From Pempheris klunzingeri (taxonomy: Eukaryota > Chordata > Actinopteri > Acropomatiformes > Pempheridae), in assembly GCF_042242105.1 (NCBI RefSeq), contig NC_092014.1, positions 1,810,374-1,874,373 of the forward strand: DNA of 64,000 bases. Reading direction: 5' to 3'. The translations under genes and the position numbers were made by a program. The notes below the pieces were generated by a model. That model did no database searches. It was not told the DNA's origin and saw nothing but the letters and a program-made list of their open reading frames with translations. Positions 39,701-56,240 of the stretch are shown here, in pieces (the stretch's first letter is position 1; every line of letters begins with the position of its first letter).

Positions 39701-42700
39701 AGGACACAGTCAGGGAGGCACCACTCAGTGTACACACAGTAACCACATCCTCTACTAGGACTACTAATACTACTAGTAGTACTAGTACTAGTACCACACT
39801 GATAAAAAGAAATACTCTTGGTGCATTTGAAAGTGTTGCTACAGTAACAGTGTGTGAGTATAATGAGTGGTACTAGTTAGAGTAGAAGTATAGTGTTATA
39901 TAATGTAGATATTATATTCTATATATGTATTATATCATATAAAGTCTATCTACCAAAAGGTCAAAGTTCAACATTATTCAGTTTTCTGTCATTTTAAACC
40001 ACAATATGTTGGCATTTCTGTCTTAAAAGAAACAACTGAACGATTATTGATATCATGGATGGATTAACAGAAGACAGTTCTTACTGGTAAGTGAATCAAA
40101 CAACCACAAAGAGACACAAAACAACCACAAAGAGACACAAAACAACCACAAAGAGACACAAACAACCATAAAGAGACACAAACAACCACAAAGAGACACA
40201 AAACGATGATCAATACCCAAAATGACCAGAGAGAGATGCAAAACGACCATAAAACGACACTCAAGAGACAGAAAATGATGATCAAGAGACCAAAAACAAC
40301 CACAAAGAGACAGAAAATGATGATAAATACCCAAAATGACCACAAAGCAAAACAAAACAACCACAAGACGACGATCAGGAGACACAAAACGACCACAGAG
40401 ACAGTTTGGTCTGTAAAAATGGTGAAAATAGTTAGAAATAGCATCAAAATGTTCCAGAGCCCAACGTGACTCAACATTACCAAAACATCAGATTTTATAA
40501 ATTCTTCTTATGTTTTCTGAGCAAAAACCCTCATTTGTAAAGAAACTGAAGCCGTCAGATAAACGTAGTGAACGGAAGAATGTTTCCCTCTGAAATGTGA
40601 CGATAACCCTCAGTGTTATTTTATTTGATTGCCGTGGACGTGGCGAGGTCCCACCTGGACTGTGTCTGAGGGACAGGAGCTTTTCTCTGGAGCCACCGGA
40701 GGCGTCTGGGCTATGGAGGCGATCATCTCTGCTGCAGAGACGGGCTTCACGGGCTCTTTGGTCGGTTCCAGCATCCCCTAAAAACAAAAAAGAGAAAAAC
40801 ACCGAACCGACAAGAGACACAAGATGCACAGATGTTTAAAAAAATAACTCAATGACAACAAGTAGAAACTGAACGCTCTACGTGAGATGCCAAACATTTG
40901 ATGCCAAAGCTGCACTTCTGAAGTTGTCGCCATGGAGACGAACCACGTAGCAACCAGCTGATCAGACTGGAGACGTAAACACAGACTGTTTAAAAGAAGT
41001 GGACACAAACGCTTCCGGGTCTGAGCAGCGAGCAAAGAGCCGTAAAGCTGTGTTCTCTCTAGTGTCCAGCAGGGGGCGACAAACAGGAAGTCTGACTGGA
41101 TGGAAGTCAATGAGGAAAATGATTTATCAGCTCAGTGAACATTTTCCTGACGAGTTTCTGCTCTCAGTCTCTAGTTTACTGTCTTCTTCAACACAGCAGG
41201 ACGTTCATTTAGTAAATTATGGTCCATTTAGAGGAAGATACACCAGGAAGAGAGGGGGCGGGGCTTTAAGGCACAGCTTCCTGCTCACTGACCAGCGGGC
41301 GGACTACAAATCAACGTCCACTTCTTAAATACAGTCTATGGACACTCCAGTAAAAGTTATATTATGATATTTAGAGCCAAGCGCAGCAGGCTGTTATCAT
41401 GGTAATATATAACCAGCTCTCTGTGACCTCCCTCCTGCCAGCTGCTGAACTCATTCAGGTGTCGTGGAGTGAAATGAGGAGGCATCGTTCAGATAACTGT
41501 CGATGGGTGTTACACCAACGTTGTGCTGGATGTTAACCAACACTTGAATACACCAAAGTCACACAATAACCACAAACTAACAGCAGCAGACCAGCAGCTC
41601 CTGTGTTCTGTGAGGTAAAATTGCTGTTTTTGTGAATGGAGTCTGGTGTGTGTGCAGAGAGCGACACTTCCTGCAACATATTTCAGAGCGTTTTGTAGCC
41701 TACAAGTCATTTAGACACCAAAGTATATAAAGGGGCTCCAGGTTCAGCCTTTAATGATGCGTCAGTGCTGCTCTGTTAGTGGACACACTGTCCGACACTA
41801 AACATGATTAACAGACGACTCACCAGGCTGGCGGCGTACATGGGCACGATGACCGGCTGCTTCTTCTGTCCTGTGAACAGCTGCACACATTAAAGCAGCA
41901 GGTTAGAAGAAAAAAAAAAGCTTGTGTGTGAGGAGAGAAGTCAGCTTGATGTGGCAGATCCCAAACGGCTGCCAGCAGAGGTTAATAAAGGTCACAGATT
42001 ACTTAATGCGCCATTAAATCACTTCTAAAAATACACTTTGAGCAGAGCAGAGGGTCGTCTGCACATCTCTAAACTCAAAAAGGGTCCAGATAATTATTCT
42101 CAAGTCTTGGCCTGTTAAATATCAACCACGTCTGAGTGTTTTCCACCGTTTCTCAGTGTTTTCCGGCTGAAATAGCGGCAGCGAGGACTCACGATGTTTC
42201 GGGTGTCGATGCCCAGGCAGCAGAGAAGTGCTTTGTTGCAGTGGGAGCCCCCCCACTGGTATCGGAGGCCGAGCGCCTCGTGGATGTCCTGGAGCTGCGT
42301 CCACACGCCGCCGTACACGGACCTGCGGCAACCAATGAGACGCAAGCGAGAGTCAGAGAGGCTGAACATTCACGCAGCAGGTAAAAGACACAGGAGCGAA
42401 AACTGAAACCTATAAAGCACGACGTGCAAAAAAATTATAATTTTAAACTTTCTTTAGATGTTTTTTCTTTTTCTTGGAAATTTACGACTATAATTTTGAG
42501 AATATTCAAGTTTTTCCTTGTAAATTTCCAACTTAAATCATGTTTTTTTCACAGAATATTTCCCCCAATTAATCAATTAATTCTTCATTTTAACCTACAA
42601 TGGTCCTGATACTAAATATATTATACTACTACTATAAATATACTAGATATGTGGTGCTGCTCATGTTGAGTTCCTGAATCGTTGGGTCTCGACTGTTATG

Positions 42701-45700
42701 GAAAAGCGAATTGGCGCTATACTTGATATACTTCAGTTCTAATGTCCCACGTTTACATCCCCTCACCTGTTGCACGGGGAGCTCTTCTGCTCATCGCCTC
42801 CTGGCTGCGGTTTGTCCTCCGGCGGCTCCAGCAGGATCTTCAGGGACGTCACCTCGTCCTCCACCGGGGGGGCGGTGGTCTGAGGGAAGCTGCTCTGAAA
42901 CACCTTCTCCAGACGGCTCGACAGCGACGCCTGCAGGGAACGCAGCAGCCGTTAACTCGCAGCTTTTCAGACAATCTTCCATGACGGCTTCTTAAATAAA
43001 CTGAGGCTGCAGCTGCAAAGTTAATCCAGGAATTTGTAGTCCAGATTCGTGCATGCATTGTGTTGATCTGATAATCTGAAAACTGATTTGGCTGATTGAG
43101 TTCATGTTTAAAATAAAAAAGAACCTTAATATTTTCATTCTTGGCCCGATTTGTACATATTTTGGTGTCTAAATGACTAATAAATGCTTTGGAATATACT
43201 TTTGATAAACCACAGACAGTAGTTATGTCGCTCTCTTCACCAGATCCAGGTCATTTTACCTTACTGAACACTTTGTTTTAAATTGCTGTTTTTGTCAATG
43301 GAGTCTGGTGGCTTTGACGGGAGGGCTATGACAGCTATTTGTGGTTTAACAAAAAGTAATTTAGACACCAAAATATGTACATGCAGCTGTGTCCTTCAGA
43401 GAAGATCAGCTGATCAATTAATAGTCCCACTGCTGCCTCAGTCAGTTTGTTTGTGTGAAGGGTTAGTTAGGATCTGAACTCCTGTTCTCTAAAATCCCTG
43501 TTTTAGTGAATGTAGTCTGGTGTGTGTGCTGTTTGTGGTTAAACCAAAAGGATCTTCCAGGTCTCTCTCTGTAGGGATCCTTTCCATGATGCTGTCACAC
43601 ACTTAGAATAACACTCTGAGCCTGTCAGTGGATCAAACGAGCTCTTCTAGTGGCTAGATTTAAAAACAACAGAGCTCTCCTTTAAATCTGTGGACAGACT
43701 CAGACCTACAGTGACGCCTCTCCTGGCTGCACCTTCAAACCAGGCTGGCTGATGGGTCTGTCAGGTGACATTAAACTATGTGCGGACGCCTTAACTGCTG
43801 CTCATTCATTACATCCAGTACCTTCCCACCTTTTGGCAGCTTGCGGTCGCTCTGAGGAAAACAACTGCGAACAAGGTTCATGTTACAAAGGGTGTGAAAA
43901 ATGCTGCATGGTAGGTTGCTCGGCATCGGGCTGTTCCCCAGCAACACGCCGTTTCATATCCATTCACAGCACGTCGATCTTATACGGACTACGACAACAT
44001 AAAACGGAAATACTGTTTACTTGTCAAGCGGGGTTTCTTCCCAGATTTAACCTCTTTAGAAAGCTTTGTCACACTGGAACCTCAACATAATCAAGAGCGA
44101 TTAAATCTCTTTAAAAGAGACGACAGGAGTGTTTTGTATGTTGTTTAAAGGATTCATAACCAATCCTGAATGAGCCCTCTGGTGTGTGATATCTCTATTT
44201 TACTCTATTTTATTCAACACATACATTGCGAGACATGGTTTTTCAACAGACTTTACACTGTTGGCTAAAACAAAGCTGGGTAACTCTTCAGCTGAGGTTA
44301 GCAAAGCGAGCTAGATCACTTCATTCCCCACCAGAATACCACTAAAAGAGCTTGTTTGATCCACTGACAGGCTCAGAGTGTTATTCTAAGTGTGTGACAG
44401 CATCATGGAAAGGATCCCTACAGAGAGAGACCTGGAAGATCCTTTTGGTTTAACCACAAACAGCACACACACCAGACTACATTCACTAAAACAGGGATTT
44501 TACCTCACAGGACACAAGACGTTGTACGGCTTTGGTGTTTTAAAAAGGTTAGTGTCACCCTGTTAGAAAAAAAATGATAGAAGCCTTAACCTTAAGACCA
44601 AAGTTACACAATAACACAAACTAACCAAACAAGGCAGCAGCAGAGCAGCAGCTCCTGTGCTCTGTGAGCTAAAATCCCTGTTTTAGTGAATGTAGTCTGG
44701 TGTGTGTGCAGAGAGCGATATAACGGCTGTTTGTGGTTAAACCAAAAGGATCTTCCAGGTCTCTCTCTGGTTGTTATTCTAAGTATCTGACAGCATTATG
44801 GAAAGGATCCCTACAAAGTATTAAATCTGTTTCACAGCTACAATTACAAAACTCCCAGACACCAAAATATGTGAAAAGTAGGCTCAGGTTTACCAGAGGT
44901 GCCCTTTAACTTCACATTTCGTAAACATGTTCTCCAAACTGGTTCTGCGATCTGAAGCTCTGCATGAGTGAAATCAGCCTGAGACTGATGATGATCATAC
45001 GGGTTCATGGATGAATAACTCTGCAGCCATAAATCCTCCCAGTCTGACCACACCATTTCCCGCAGTGCTTACCGACTGTACATCTCTTCTGCTGGATTCC
45101 TCGCTGAATGCAGGTTCACTTTCATGCCACTCCTCCTCCTCCTCCTCCTCCTCCTCCCCCTTCTCCTCCTCTCTACTCTCTGCAGGAGGAGCGACTCTCT
45201 GCTCCATGCTGAACGCCGCCCAGGACTCCCCCTCCACCTGCTGCTGCTGCTGTTGCTGCTCCAGCCCCCCGAAGGCGCTCCACCCCGCCTCCGCCTCACT
45301 GTCTGCACCTTCGGCGGCCGAGCTGAAATTCCCAAAACTGTCACTGACGGGGAAGTCTGCAAACCTGCCTCCATCCTCCCCCTCGTCTCCACCAGTGTGA
45401 AATTTGGGAGAATTGAAGTCGCCAAAGTCGTCATCCTCCTTGGCGTCTGTAGCTTCCTGTGCAGGGTCAGAGCTGTGCGACCTGCTCTGCTCCTGCTGGA
45501 CATCCAGCTGGTCAAAATCGGCAAAGCCCTGACCGCCAAAGGAGCCGGCGTCTCCGAAGTCCCCAAAGTCCTCGTCCTCGTCGTCCTCTGCCAGCTGGCT
45601 GTGGTCGGCGGGCGTGGCGGTATCCCCTTGGAGGGGCGGAGAGGGCACCGAGCCCGTGGTGCTCATGTCCCCGTACTCCTCTAAAGCGTCTGTCGACAGC

Positions 45701-46764
45701 GGCCGGCCGAACGACGTCTCCGTCTCCGTCTCCGTCTCCGTCTCATTACCAGAGCCCTTCCCGTCTGACTGTCCCGCCTCACCGTCTGCGTCAGGTGAGA
45801 GGTCGTTGTCACTGCAGCCCTCGGCAGCGGTGGCGTCTTTGGAATCGTCCCTGTCGGCTACATCCACCCCGTTCAGAGTGAGGGGTTTGTTAGTGCAAAC
45901 TGCCTCTGAGGACAAGTGCTCCTGTGCAAAGGCTACATCCCTTTGATGAGAGTCGGCATCCGTGTGAGAGCCCCGGTCCGCGCTGCACGAGCCGTCCGGG
46001 GCCTCAGCGGGAACAGATATGGAATCAGAGCCGGATGTGTTGGGTCCAGTTCTGTTTGAGTCCCTGACATTGTCCTCTGAAGTCGTTCCCTGCACTATAT
46101 TACAGTGCTCCTCGTAGCAGGCAGCCCCCGCCGGCCAGCTACCCCCTGCGGGGTCCTCCAAGTCCTCATTTGCCGTCTGGCTGAGGTGTCCTTCAGCATT
46201 GGAAAAAGCAGCAAAGTCTGCAAAATCGTCCTCTGGGCTGCCGACGGGGACGCTGTCCGTGTCCTCAGTGGACGTTCCTTTTATATGAGAGTGGACAGAA
46301 TTCTGAGAGGAAGGGCTTCCCTGAACGTCGAAGGTTGCAAACCCGTTTGTTAGCACCTCTGCGCCTCCGCCGTTGCAATCAGCGGGCTCGCTGCCAGCTG
46401 TGAAATCCAGGGAGCTGGACAGGACCTTTTTCATGTCAGTTCTCTCTGAGGGGCTGCCGCCCAGGTGGCTCGCTGGCTTCACGCCATTAGCCTTGGACAG
46501 CTCATTACTGATGCCGTGGGTGCCGTTGGAGGAGCTGTGGCTGAATCCCATCACCCCTCTGTTGTTGATGAGCTCAGGCGGGGAGGTGGCGGTCAGAGCT
46601 TGGGTCTGGTTGAAAGTGGTCGGGGTGTCGAATTCTGTGAAGCTGATGCTGCTCGGGACGCCAGAGAAGGTGCCGAAGTCCCCGAACTCGCCGTCGTCTT
46701 CCTCTGCACCGTCCTCCATCGGGGGCGGAGACGAGGAGTACATGCGGATGACATCTGGCTCCAT
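36735..46764 (-). CDS. aftph: Aftiphilin, eight coding exons
   Basis: Exons (in transcript order) are 46764-45073, 42930-42767, 42322-42193, 41880-41824, 40777-40655, 39691-39631, 37718-37595 and 36876-36735. All have GT-AG borders and consistent phases and total 830 residues (human about 937). The large first exon carries repeated aromatic-acidic motifs: EFGDFGTF (26-33), DDFADFAAF, EDFGDFGDAGSF, DDDFGDF, WSAF and WAAF. The C-terminal part has the aftiphilin-specific blocks LQDIHEALGLRYQWGGSHCN, GIDTRNILFTGQKKQPVIVP, GMLEPTKEPVKP and LSEEAAKVIAGLPDLSFMQA. Family knowledge: binds clathrin and the ear domains of AP-1 and GGA adaptors; acts in trans-Golgi/endosome traffic. Coding microsatellites (Thr-Glu, poly-Gln, poly-Glu) vary the first exon. 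The start gives MEPDVIRMYSSS, as in mammals. Confidence 0.96.
37060..37535. mobile_element. Foldback element, copy 11 (aftph intron 7-8)
   Basis: Left core at about 37110-37165, long type (CGTTATATCGCTCTCTG); right core at about 37455-37510, short type. Loop with GTGTTGGATCTTAAC. It sits between the last two coding exons of aftph. Confidence 0.82.
38910..39380. mobile_element. Foldback element, copy 12 (aftph intron)
   Basis: Left core 38935-38990, long type; right core about 39260-39320, short type, with outer arm to CAAACAAGCTCTTTTAG. The left outer arm is missing. It lies about 250 nt downstream, in transcript sense, of the 61-bp exon at 39631-39691. Nearby simple repeats: (GGA)n at 38357-38400 and (GA)n at 38541-38565. 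Confidence 0.82.
40082..40400. repeat. Degenerate minisatellite CAACCACAAAGAGACACAAAA
   Basis: About ten variant units of 18-21 nt built on CAACCACAAAGAGACAC lie in the aftph intron between exons 5 and 6. Open frames through it on either strand are repeat artefacts. Confidence 0.85.
40979..41341. mobile_element. Second MITE family, complete copy A
   Basis: Imperfect terminal inverted repeats: CAGACTGTTTAAAAGAAGTG on the left and, inverted from the right end, AGACTGTATTTAAGAAGTG. Length is about 363 bp with no transposase. The inner 120 nt match the partial copy at 21680-21795. It lies in the aftph intron between exons 4 and 5. Confidence 0.7.
41490..41750. mobile_element. Foldback element, copy 13 (partial, aftph intron)
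   Basis: Loop edge (CACACAATAACCACAAACTA), a right inner arm of long type (GCAGAGAGCGAC) and an outer terminus (TTTAGACACCAAAGTATATA ... TTCAGCC) ending in TTAA at 41751-41754. The GGATCC core is deleted. Confidence 0.7.
43150..43680. mobile_element. Foldback element, copy 14 (aftph intron 1-2)
   Basis: A degraded left terminus and arm (43150-43330) and a preserved right arm, short type, with core at about 43530-43590. The right terminus AACAACAGAGCTCTCC runs into TTTAA near 43681-43685. Confidence 0.78.
44335..44905. mobile_element. Foldback element, copy 15 (aftph intron 1-2)
   Basis: Left arm from CCACTAAAAGAGCTTG, core about 44402-44460, short type; right core about 44725-44770, long type. 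After it a forward-oriented piece of core (GGAAAGGATCCCTACAAAG) is inserted, then the terminus CAGGTTTACCAGAGGTGCCC and TTAA at 44906-44909. It ends about 160 nt from the aftph exon 1 donor at 45073. Confidence 0.82.
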
Positions 46765-46800
46765 GATTCTCTGGCAATCAACGAATCCTCCTCGCTACAC
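46765..46800 (-). other. aftph: aftph 5' UTR at the start of the first coding exon
   Basis: On the minus strand GACGGTC-type sequence gives an acceptor GTCGCAG|GTGTAGCG at 46800, 36 nt before the ATG. This implies at least one upstream non-coding exon, most likely within 49337-49550. Confidence 0.6.
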
Positions 46801-48700
46801 CTGCGACGGCGACAAACAGACATAATCAGAAACAAATAACCTGTCACAGCAGATACATTAATAAACACACACGTTTAAACCCGTTCTGGCTTCGTGAAGA
46901 CGAGAAGTAAATAAGCGCAGCTCTCTGTGACGCTCCAGGGCAGATTGGCTTCATGTGTGGTTTGAGCCGGAGCAGGAATTTAATTACTGAAGCACTAAAA
47001 GAGGACAGATTGGCGTCAAATTGACAGTAATAGAGTGGTAATGAGGAAGCAGTGCTGTGATTTATAAACAACAGTGTTAGTGTGAACATAACCGAGTCTC
47101 TAAAAACCAACTCTGCCTCGTTAACACTTAGAAACTCATATTGGCTTTATTCTGCCTTCATATCTACCATTTAGCCCACTCGCTTGATTTCCACGGCCTC
47201 GTTCATAACCGTTACCGACGTTATCGTCACTCCCTTCATCAAAACTTGTGAATTTTTCCCAGTAAAGTTTTCCTTTCTTCTGTAAAGCGCCTGGCTGAGC
47301 TCCAAAAGCCTGATCTTTGTGTGTGTTTGCAGTCACATTTCCTCAGTCCCCCGGCTGGGGCCTCTGAATTTCACCATCGTTTCACGCCAGGGAAGCATGT
47401 GCTGATGATCAGGGTGATTGATTGGAATCACATAAATAATCCATTTTCATCAGAGGCAGAAAGTGTCCACAGACGACGACTCTTCCTTCTTTCTGTGTAG
47501 GATTTGTTTAACCAGCAAGAGTCTCTGAGGATTCAGCACAATGTCATTTAAAAACACAGTGACTTGTTTCCAAAAGTGAATTATAGATTGTGGTGCGAAT
47601 CAGAGGAAAAACTGAGAAAGAAAGTTGTGAAAATGTTTTTCTGTGAAGTTTAATTAGTTAAGAAGAACATCTGGACCTTAATCTTTACTCGTGTTGAATT
47701 GTATTCTTTCTTGTGGACTGATTTAAACAATCAGCTGATCGATCACCGCAAAATTAACTATCGCCAGTAGCTATTTTAATATTCAATCCATGACTTAAGT
47801 CATGCATCAATAAACAACAAACTTTCTCCGGTTCCAGTTTCTTAGGATTTGCTGGTTCTGTGTGTTTTAGGATCACTGTAAATGTTTGAAAATGCTATTT
47901 TAAGATGCAGCCTTGAGCTCTGGGACACAGTTTATAGTTGACATGTTGCTTGGGATTGTTTTAAAATGAAAATCATCAGTGGAGCTGCAGCTCTAGTTGG
48001 AACTTAAGCATTGAAAGTGAACAAAATTAAACCTATTTTACTTATAATTAAAGTCAAACCACACTCTTCTTTCAGGAGCTTATTAGGAGTTTGGAAAATA
48101 AAGTGCTACCCAAAACTTCATGATATATAAAAATGACGGTGGTATCATGAGTGGTGGTAACAGAGTTTTCACTGCCTGAGGAAACTCTGTTTGCTTTCTC
48201 AGCCACCAACCGGAGCAGTGGGTGGCGTCTGAAGGGTGTATTTGCTTTGTTGGCCTTATCTCACAGGATACCTGGGAGCAGGTAGTTTACACCCAGACAC
48301 AGACGCAGGCTACAGACATGCAAGTCCAGAAAGACAAGTTACCCAAGAAGGAATGTCTCTGAGAATAAACCTCCATGTTTCGCCCGTCCCTGCACTTTGT
48401 TCCCAAGGAAACTGAACCAGTGCCTTCATCCCCATTAAAGCATTAAACGTGTCTGCTGAACTCTTCAGGGTTGAGTCATCCCAACAGCTTGAGTCCCACT
48501 AAGACACAATTAAAGTGTCTGTTAGTGGAAGCAGCTGTTTAGAACCAGCTCTTTAACATAAAGTCCAAGTGAGTTAATTAATTAGCTATGATGATATGGC
48601 CAGCTGTCACCTTCATGCCAAGGTTAGCCTCTTTGAACAGCTGTTTGGATCATAAACTACACGCTCGACATCAGCCGGTTCAGCCTATTCCTCCAGTTAG
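46801..48700. other. aftph 5' intron: no gene seen
   Basis: A/T-rich DNA with no recognised element. A possible alternative donor CACCAG|GTAAGTGAAG (minus strand, at about 48731) might mark another first exon. Confidence 0.45.
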
Positions 48701-49330
48701 CCAAGTTTCTCACATTTTTCTTCACTTACCTGGTGTTTGGGTGAAGCTAGGAGGCTAACGTGGCTAAATAAGTGGGCAGCTAGCTTAGCAGGCTACCAGC
48801 CCGGCTAGTGCTGCCGCTAGCTCGGTAGAAACCTGACAGCTGGGTAGAGCAGACACCACAACACGATTAGACTATGATTAATCGATCACGAAGCTAACAG
48901 CTAGGTTAGCGTTAACTAGTGGGCATCTATTTAAACTACAAGGCCGAAACGGGGTGTAACGGCAGCTAACTTAGCTTAGCTTGGTTAGCCTGTGTAGAAA
49001 CCTTGAAGCTAAGCTAAACTAGCCGCGGTGCTATTAGCAGAGGATACCAGTTAATTAGTTGGTTATTACTTGCCGAGACGTTTATTTAATTAAAGGTTAT
49101 CTGACGCCAACACGCGGCTATCTATAAAGGCTAGCAAGGCTACACCATCAGGTACAAGTGAGTAAGAAGTTAACCACCTGAGCTAACTACGCAGCTAGCT
49201 AACACTAGCGACAACAACAAGCATCTTCCTAGAACATCCAGTTAGCTTTAGCTTCAGCTTTAGCTCATCCTCATCATCCTCCGGCTCGGTTTGACAGCAG
49301 GTGTCTTAGGGACCGAAAGAAAGAGCTGAG
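48700..49330. repeat. GCTAGC/TTAGC-rich promoter-proximal stretch
   Basis: Dense overlapping words GCTAGC, GCTAAC, TTAGCTTAGC and GGCTAGC for about 500 nt just inside the aftph transcription unit. Same word set as in rab1a intron 1. Confidence 0.65.
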
Positions 49331-49336
49331 CTGACC

Positions 49337-49560
49337 GTGAGAAGCTGTCCGCCGCTGTCCATGACTCAGGTAGAGACGCTGCTGTCCACAGGTGGAGGGA
49401 GGAAGGCAGCCGGACCGAGCAGGACGGCTGACACCGGAGGTTGAGTGGCTGGAGTCGGTTGAGTCAGCCGGCTGCTGCTGCTGCTGCCTCTGTAGCACCC
49501 AGCATGCACCGCAGTGGCAGGTCGGCTGCTCGGTTCCTCCAAAACTTTCCGTGTTTAACA
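49337..49560 (-). promoter_or_regulatory. aftph: aftph promoter region and likely first exon
   Basis: A GC-rich stretch with a candidate donor CTCACG|GTCAGC (minus strand, at 49338) and a ZNF143/Staf-like site ACCCAGCATGCACCGCAG at about 49497-49514. The distance and strand fit the transcription start of aftph. The (CTG)n patch at 49471-49486 would be in the 5' UTR. Exact start not determined. Confidence 0.5.
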
Positions 49561-49660
49561 GGTAGAGAACAGGTGACAGGTCAGAACAGGTAACAGGTCA
49601 GAACAGGTGACAGGTCAGAACAGGTAACAGGTCAGAACAGGTGACAGGTGACAGGTTAGA
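49560..49660. repeat. Minisatellite ACAGGTCAGAACAGGT
   Basis: About five units of 17-18 nt immediately upstream of the aftph promoter. Confidence 0.9.
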
Positions 49661-49689
49661 GTGACCGTCAGCACCTTTTACATGTTAGT

Positions 49690-50400
49690 GTCAGTGATTT
49701 ATCAGGGAGTAAAAATCAGTAAAATACACCGAAAATAGTACTGAAATATCTGGAAATATTGGTGAAATATTCTAAATTTATTACTAAAATATGTGAAAAT
49801 ATTGGTAAAATATCAGTAAAATCTAAGTGAAATATCAGCTGGAAAAATTTGTAAAATATTCTAAAAATATTATTGAAATATGAATTATAAATATATGAAA
49901 ATAATTGTAAAATATTCTAAAAATATAATTGAAATATGAATTATAGATATATGAAAATAATTGTAAAATATCAATAATAACAAATTAGAATATCTAATAG
50001 AAAAAAAACTATAAAATAAACCGAAAATAGTACAAAAAAATCTGGAAATATTGGTGAAATATCAGCTGGAAACATCTGTAAAATATTCTAAAAATATTAC
50101 TGAAATATGTGAAAATAATTGTAAACTATCAGTAAAATCTATTTAGATTATCTAATAAAAACTATATAATGTTCCAAATATCAAAATATCTAAAAACTAT
50201 TAGCAAAACATCAAATATTCAAAAAATATATACTGAAATGTCCACAAATATTGGGAAAATATCTGAAAAAAATTATTAAATATTCCAAAAATATTTGTTA
50301 AATATTTGACAAAAACATAACACAAAAACAATCTGAAATATTTGCAAAATATTGATAAAATATCTGAAATGTGTCTGTAAATTATTCTAAAAATATTAGT
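49690..50400. repeat. Degenerate A/T-rich tandem array
   Basis: A 700-nt stretch of variants on AAATATCTGAAAATATTGGT and TAAAATATTCTAAAAATATT. Unit length is roughly 20-40 nt and irregular. No coding potential. Confidence 0.75.
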
Positions 50401-50438
50401 AATGCATGGGAAACAGAGGAAATACAGTCATTGATCAC

Positions 50439-50444
50439 TTTATT
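50439..50444 (-). terminator. lgalsl: Candidate poly(A) signal of lgalsl
   Basis: AATAAA on the minus strand about 1.33 kb past the lgalsl stop. If used, the 3' UTR would contain the foldback copy at 50820-51620. Confidence 0.4.
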
Positions 50445-50824
50445 TTGCAAAATTACAGTAGTTTAGACGACATACAGTGAATATAAAAAGAAGTCACCTT
50501 GTTTCTTTAATCGTGGACGGCAGCAAGACATCATGTGGTTTGAGGTAGTCACATTTACAGTGCATCTGTATCTATGCTAAAAACATGAAACCTAATTGTC
50601 TTTAAGTTCATGTTTTGTTAACTCAATAATCACATAAGAATAAGGAGAGAAAAAAACCACAACAAAATATAAAGGAAATAGGATATAAAGTGGTCTGAGT
50701 AAATCTCAATCTACAGGGTTCATTTTCAAGAGAAACACATAGTTGATATTTACAGCTGCAAAAAACAAAATCAGAGCCTCTGAAGAAAAGTAACAGATCT
50801 TGTGCATAATATCAAGGGGTTAAC

Positions 50825-51620
50825 AATATACAGAACTCTGGTGTTTTTTAAACCTGGGCCCTAGTTTTACACATTTTTGTTTCTAAATTACTAAAAGTGT
50901 TGGAATTGGTCCCATATATCACCTCAGCTGTCAGCTGCAAAACTGGCTGCAACTTAAGTCCACTAAAAGAGCTTGTTTGATCCACTCAGAGTGTTATTCT
51001 AAGTGTGTGACAGCATTATGGAAAGGATCCCTACAGAGAGAGACCTGGAAGATCCTTTTGGTTTAACCACAAACAGACATTATATCGCTCTCTGCGCACA
51101 CACCAGACTCCATTGACAAAAACAGGGATTTTACACAGGCATTGCTAGTCTACCACTGTCTCAATCATTTAGTTTGTTTGTGTTATTGTGTGACTTTGGG
51201 GCTTTAAAGGGTTAGTTTGGATCCAACACAATATTTATGTAGCACACAATAACTCAAACAAAGTAACTCATCAGTGCAGCAGTGGATCAGCAACTCCTGT
51301 GATCTATGAGCTGAAATTCCTGTTTTTGTGAATGGAGTCTGGTGTGTCTGCAGACACAGACTACACCAGACTCCATTCACAAAAACAGTAATTTTAGTTC
51401 GCAGAGCATAGGAGTTGCTGATCTACTGCTGCCTCAATCAGTTAGGTTATTTGTGTTATTGGGTGTTAGATAAATATTGTGTTGGATCCTAATGAACCAT
51501 TCAAAACACCAAAATCACACAATAATGCAAACAAACTAACCGATCGAGGCAGCTCTAGATCAGCAACTCCCGTGTCCTGTGAGGTAAAATTACTCTTTTT
51601 CTCAATGGAGTCTGGTACTG
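50825..51620. mobile_element. Foldback element, copy 16, compound
   Basis: Left terminus AACTCTGGTGTTTTTTAAAC at about 50835, left core about 51010-51065, long type; loop with GACTTTGGGGCTTTAAAGGG. The right arm is cut at 51355 and followed at once by a second inner-arm and loop unit (51358-51620) in tandem. It lies in the probable lgalsl 3' UTR. Confidence 0.78.
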
Positions 51621-51772
51621 AAATTTTTCCTTTAATAGTTGCTGGTATAACATGACTTTCACTTGTTGCTTGTACGCTGAATCTCTCAAATCATCAAACA
51701 CATTAGTAAATCGTGTTTTCAGTTTCAGGTCTTTGAAGGTGGCTCATGTGTTCAGCAATGAAGTCGTTCACC

Positions 51773-56040
<4,268 letters not shown>

Positions 56041-56166
56041 GTCGATCTGAGGGAAATAAACCGAGCAGAGGAATGAAAAGCTGCCGGTCCGGTTTGTCTG
56101 GCTCCAACGTCTCCGGTCGACTGAGTCAACGCTGACGTGAAAGCTTCAACCTGGCTCATTACCCTC

Positions 56167-56167
56167 C

Positions 56168-56238
<71 letters not shown>
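56167..56238. repeat. (CA)n(GA)n compound microsatellite
   Basis: About 18 CA then 18 GA units, just upstream of lgalsl. Confidence 0.97.

Positions 56239-56240
<2 letters not shown>

Noticed and set aside
43752-44090. 112-codon plus-strand frame with Cys-rich part (THAP-like at first glance)
   Set aside because: The C-x-C spacing does not complete a THAP zinc finger (no following conserved Trp/Pro/His-AVPTIF features). It lies antisense within an aftph intron. No support beyond openness.
49274-49498. 74-codon minus-strand frame at the aftph promoter
   Set aside because: It coincides with the presumed 5' UTR; its Gln run is a CTG repeat and no family resemblance is seen.
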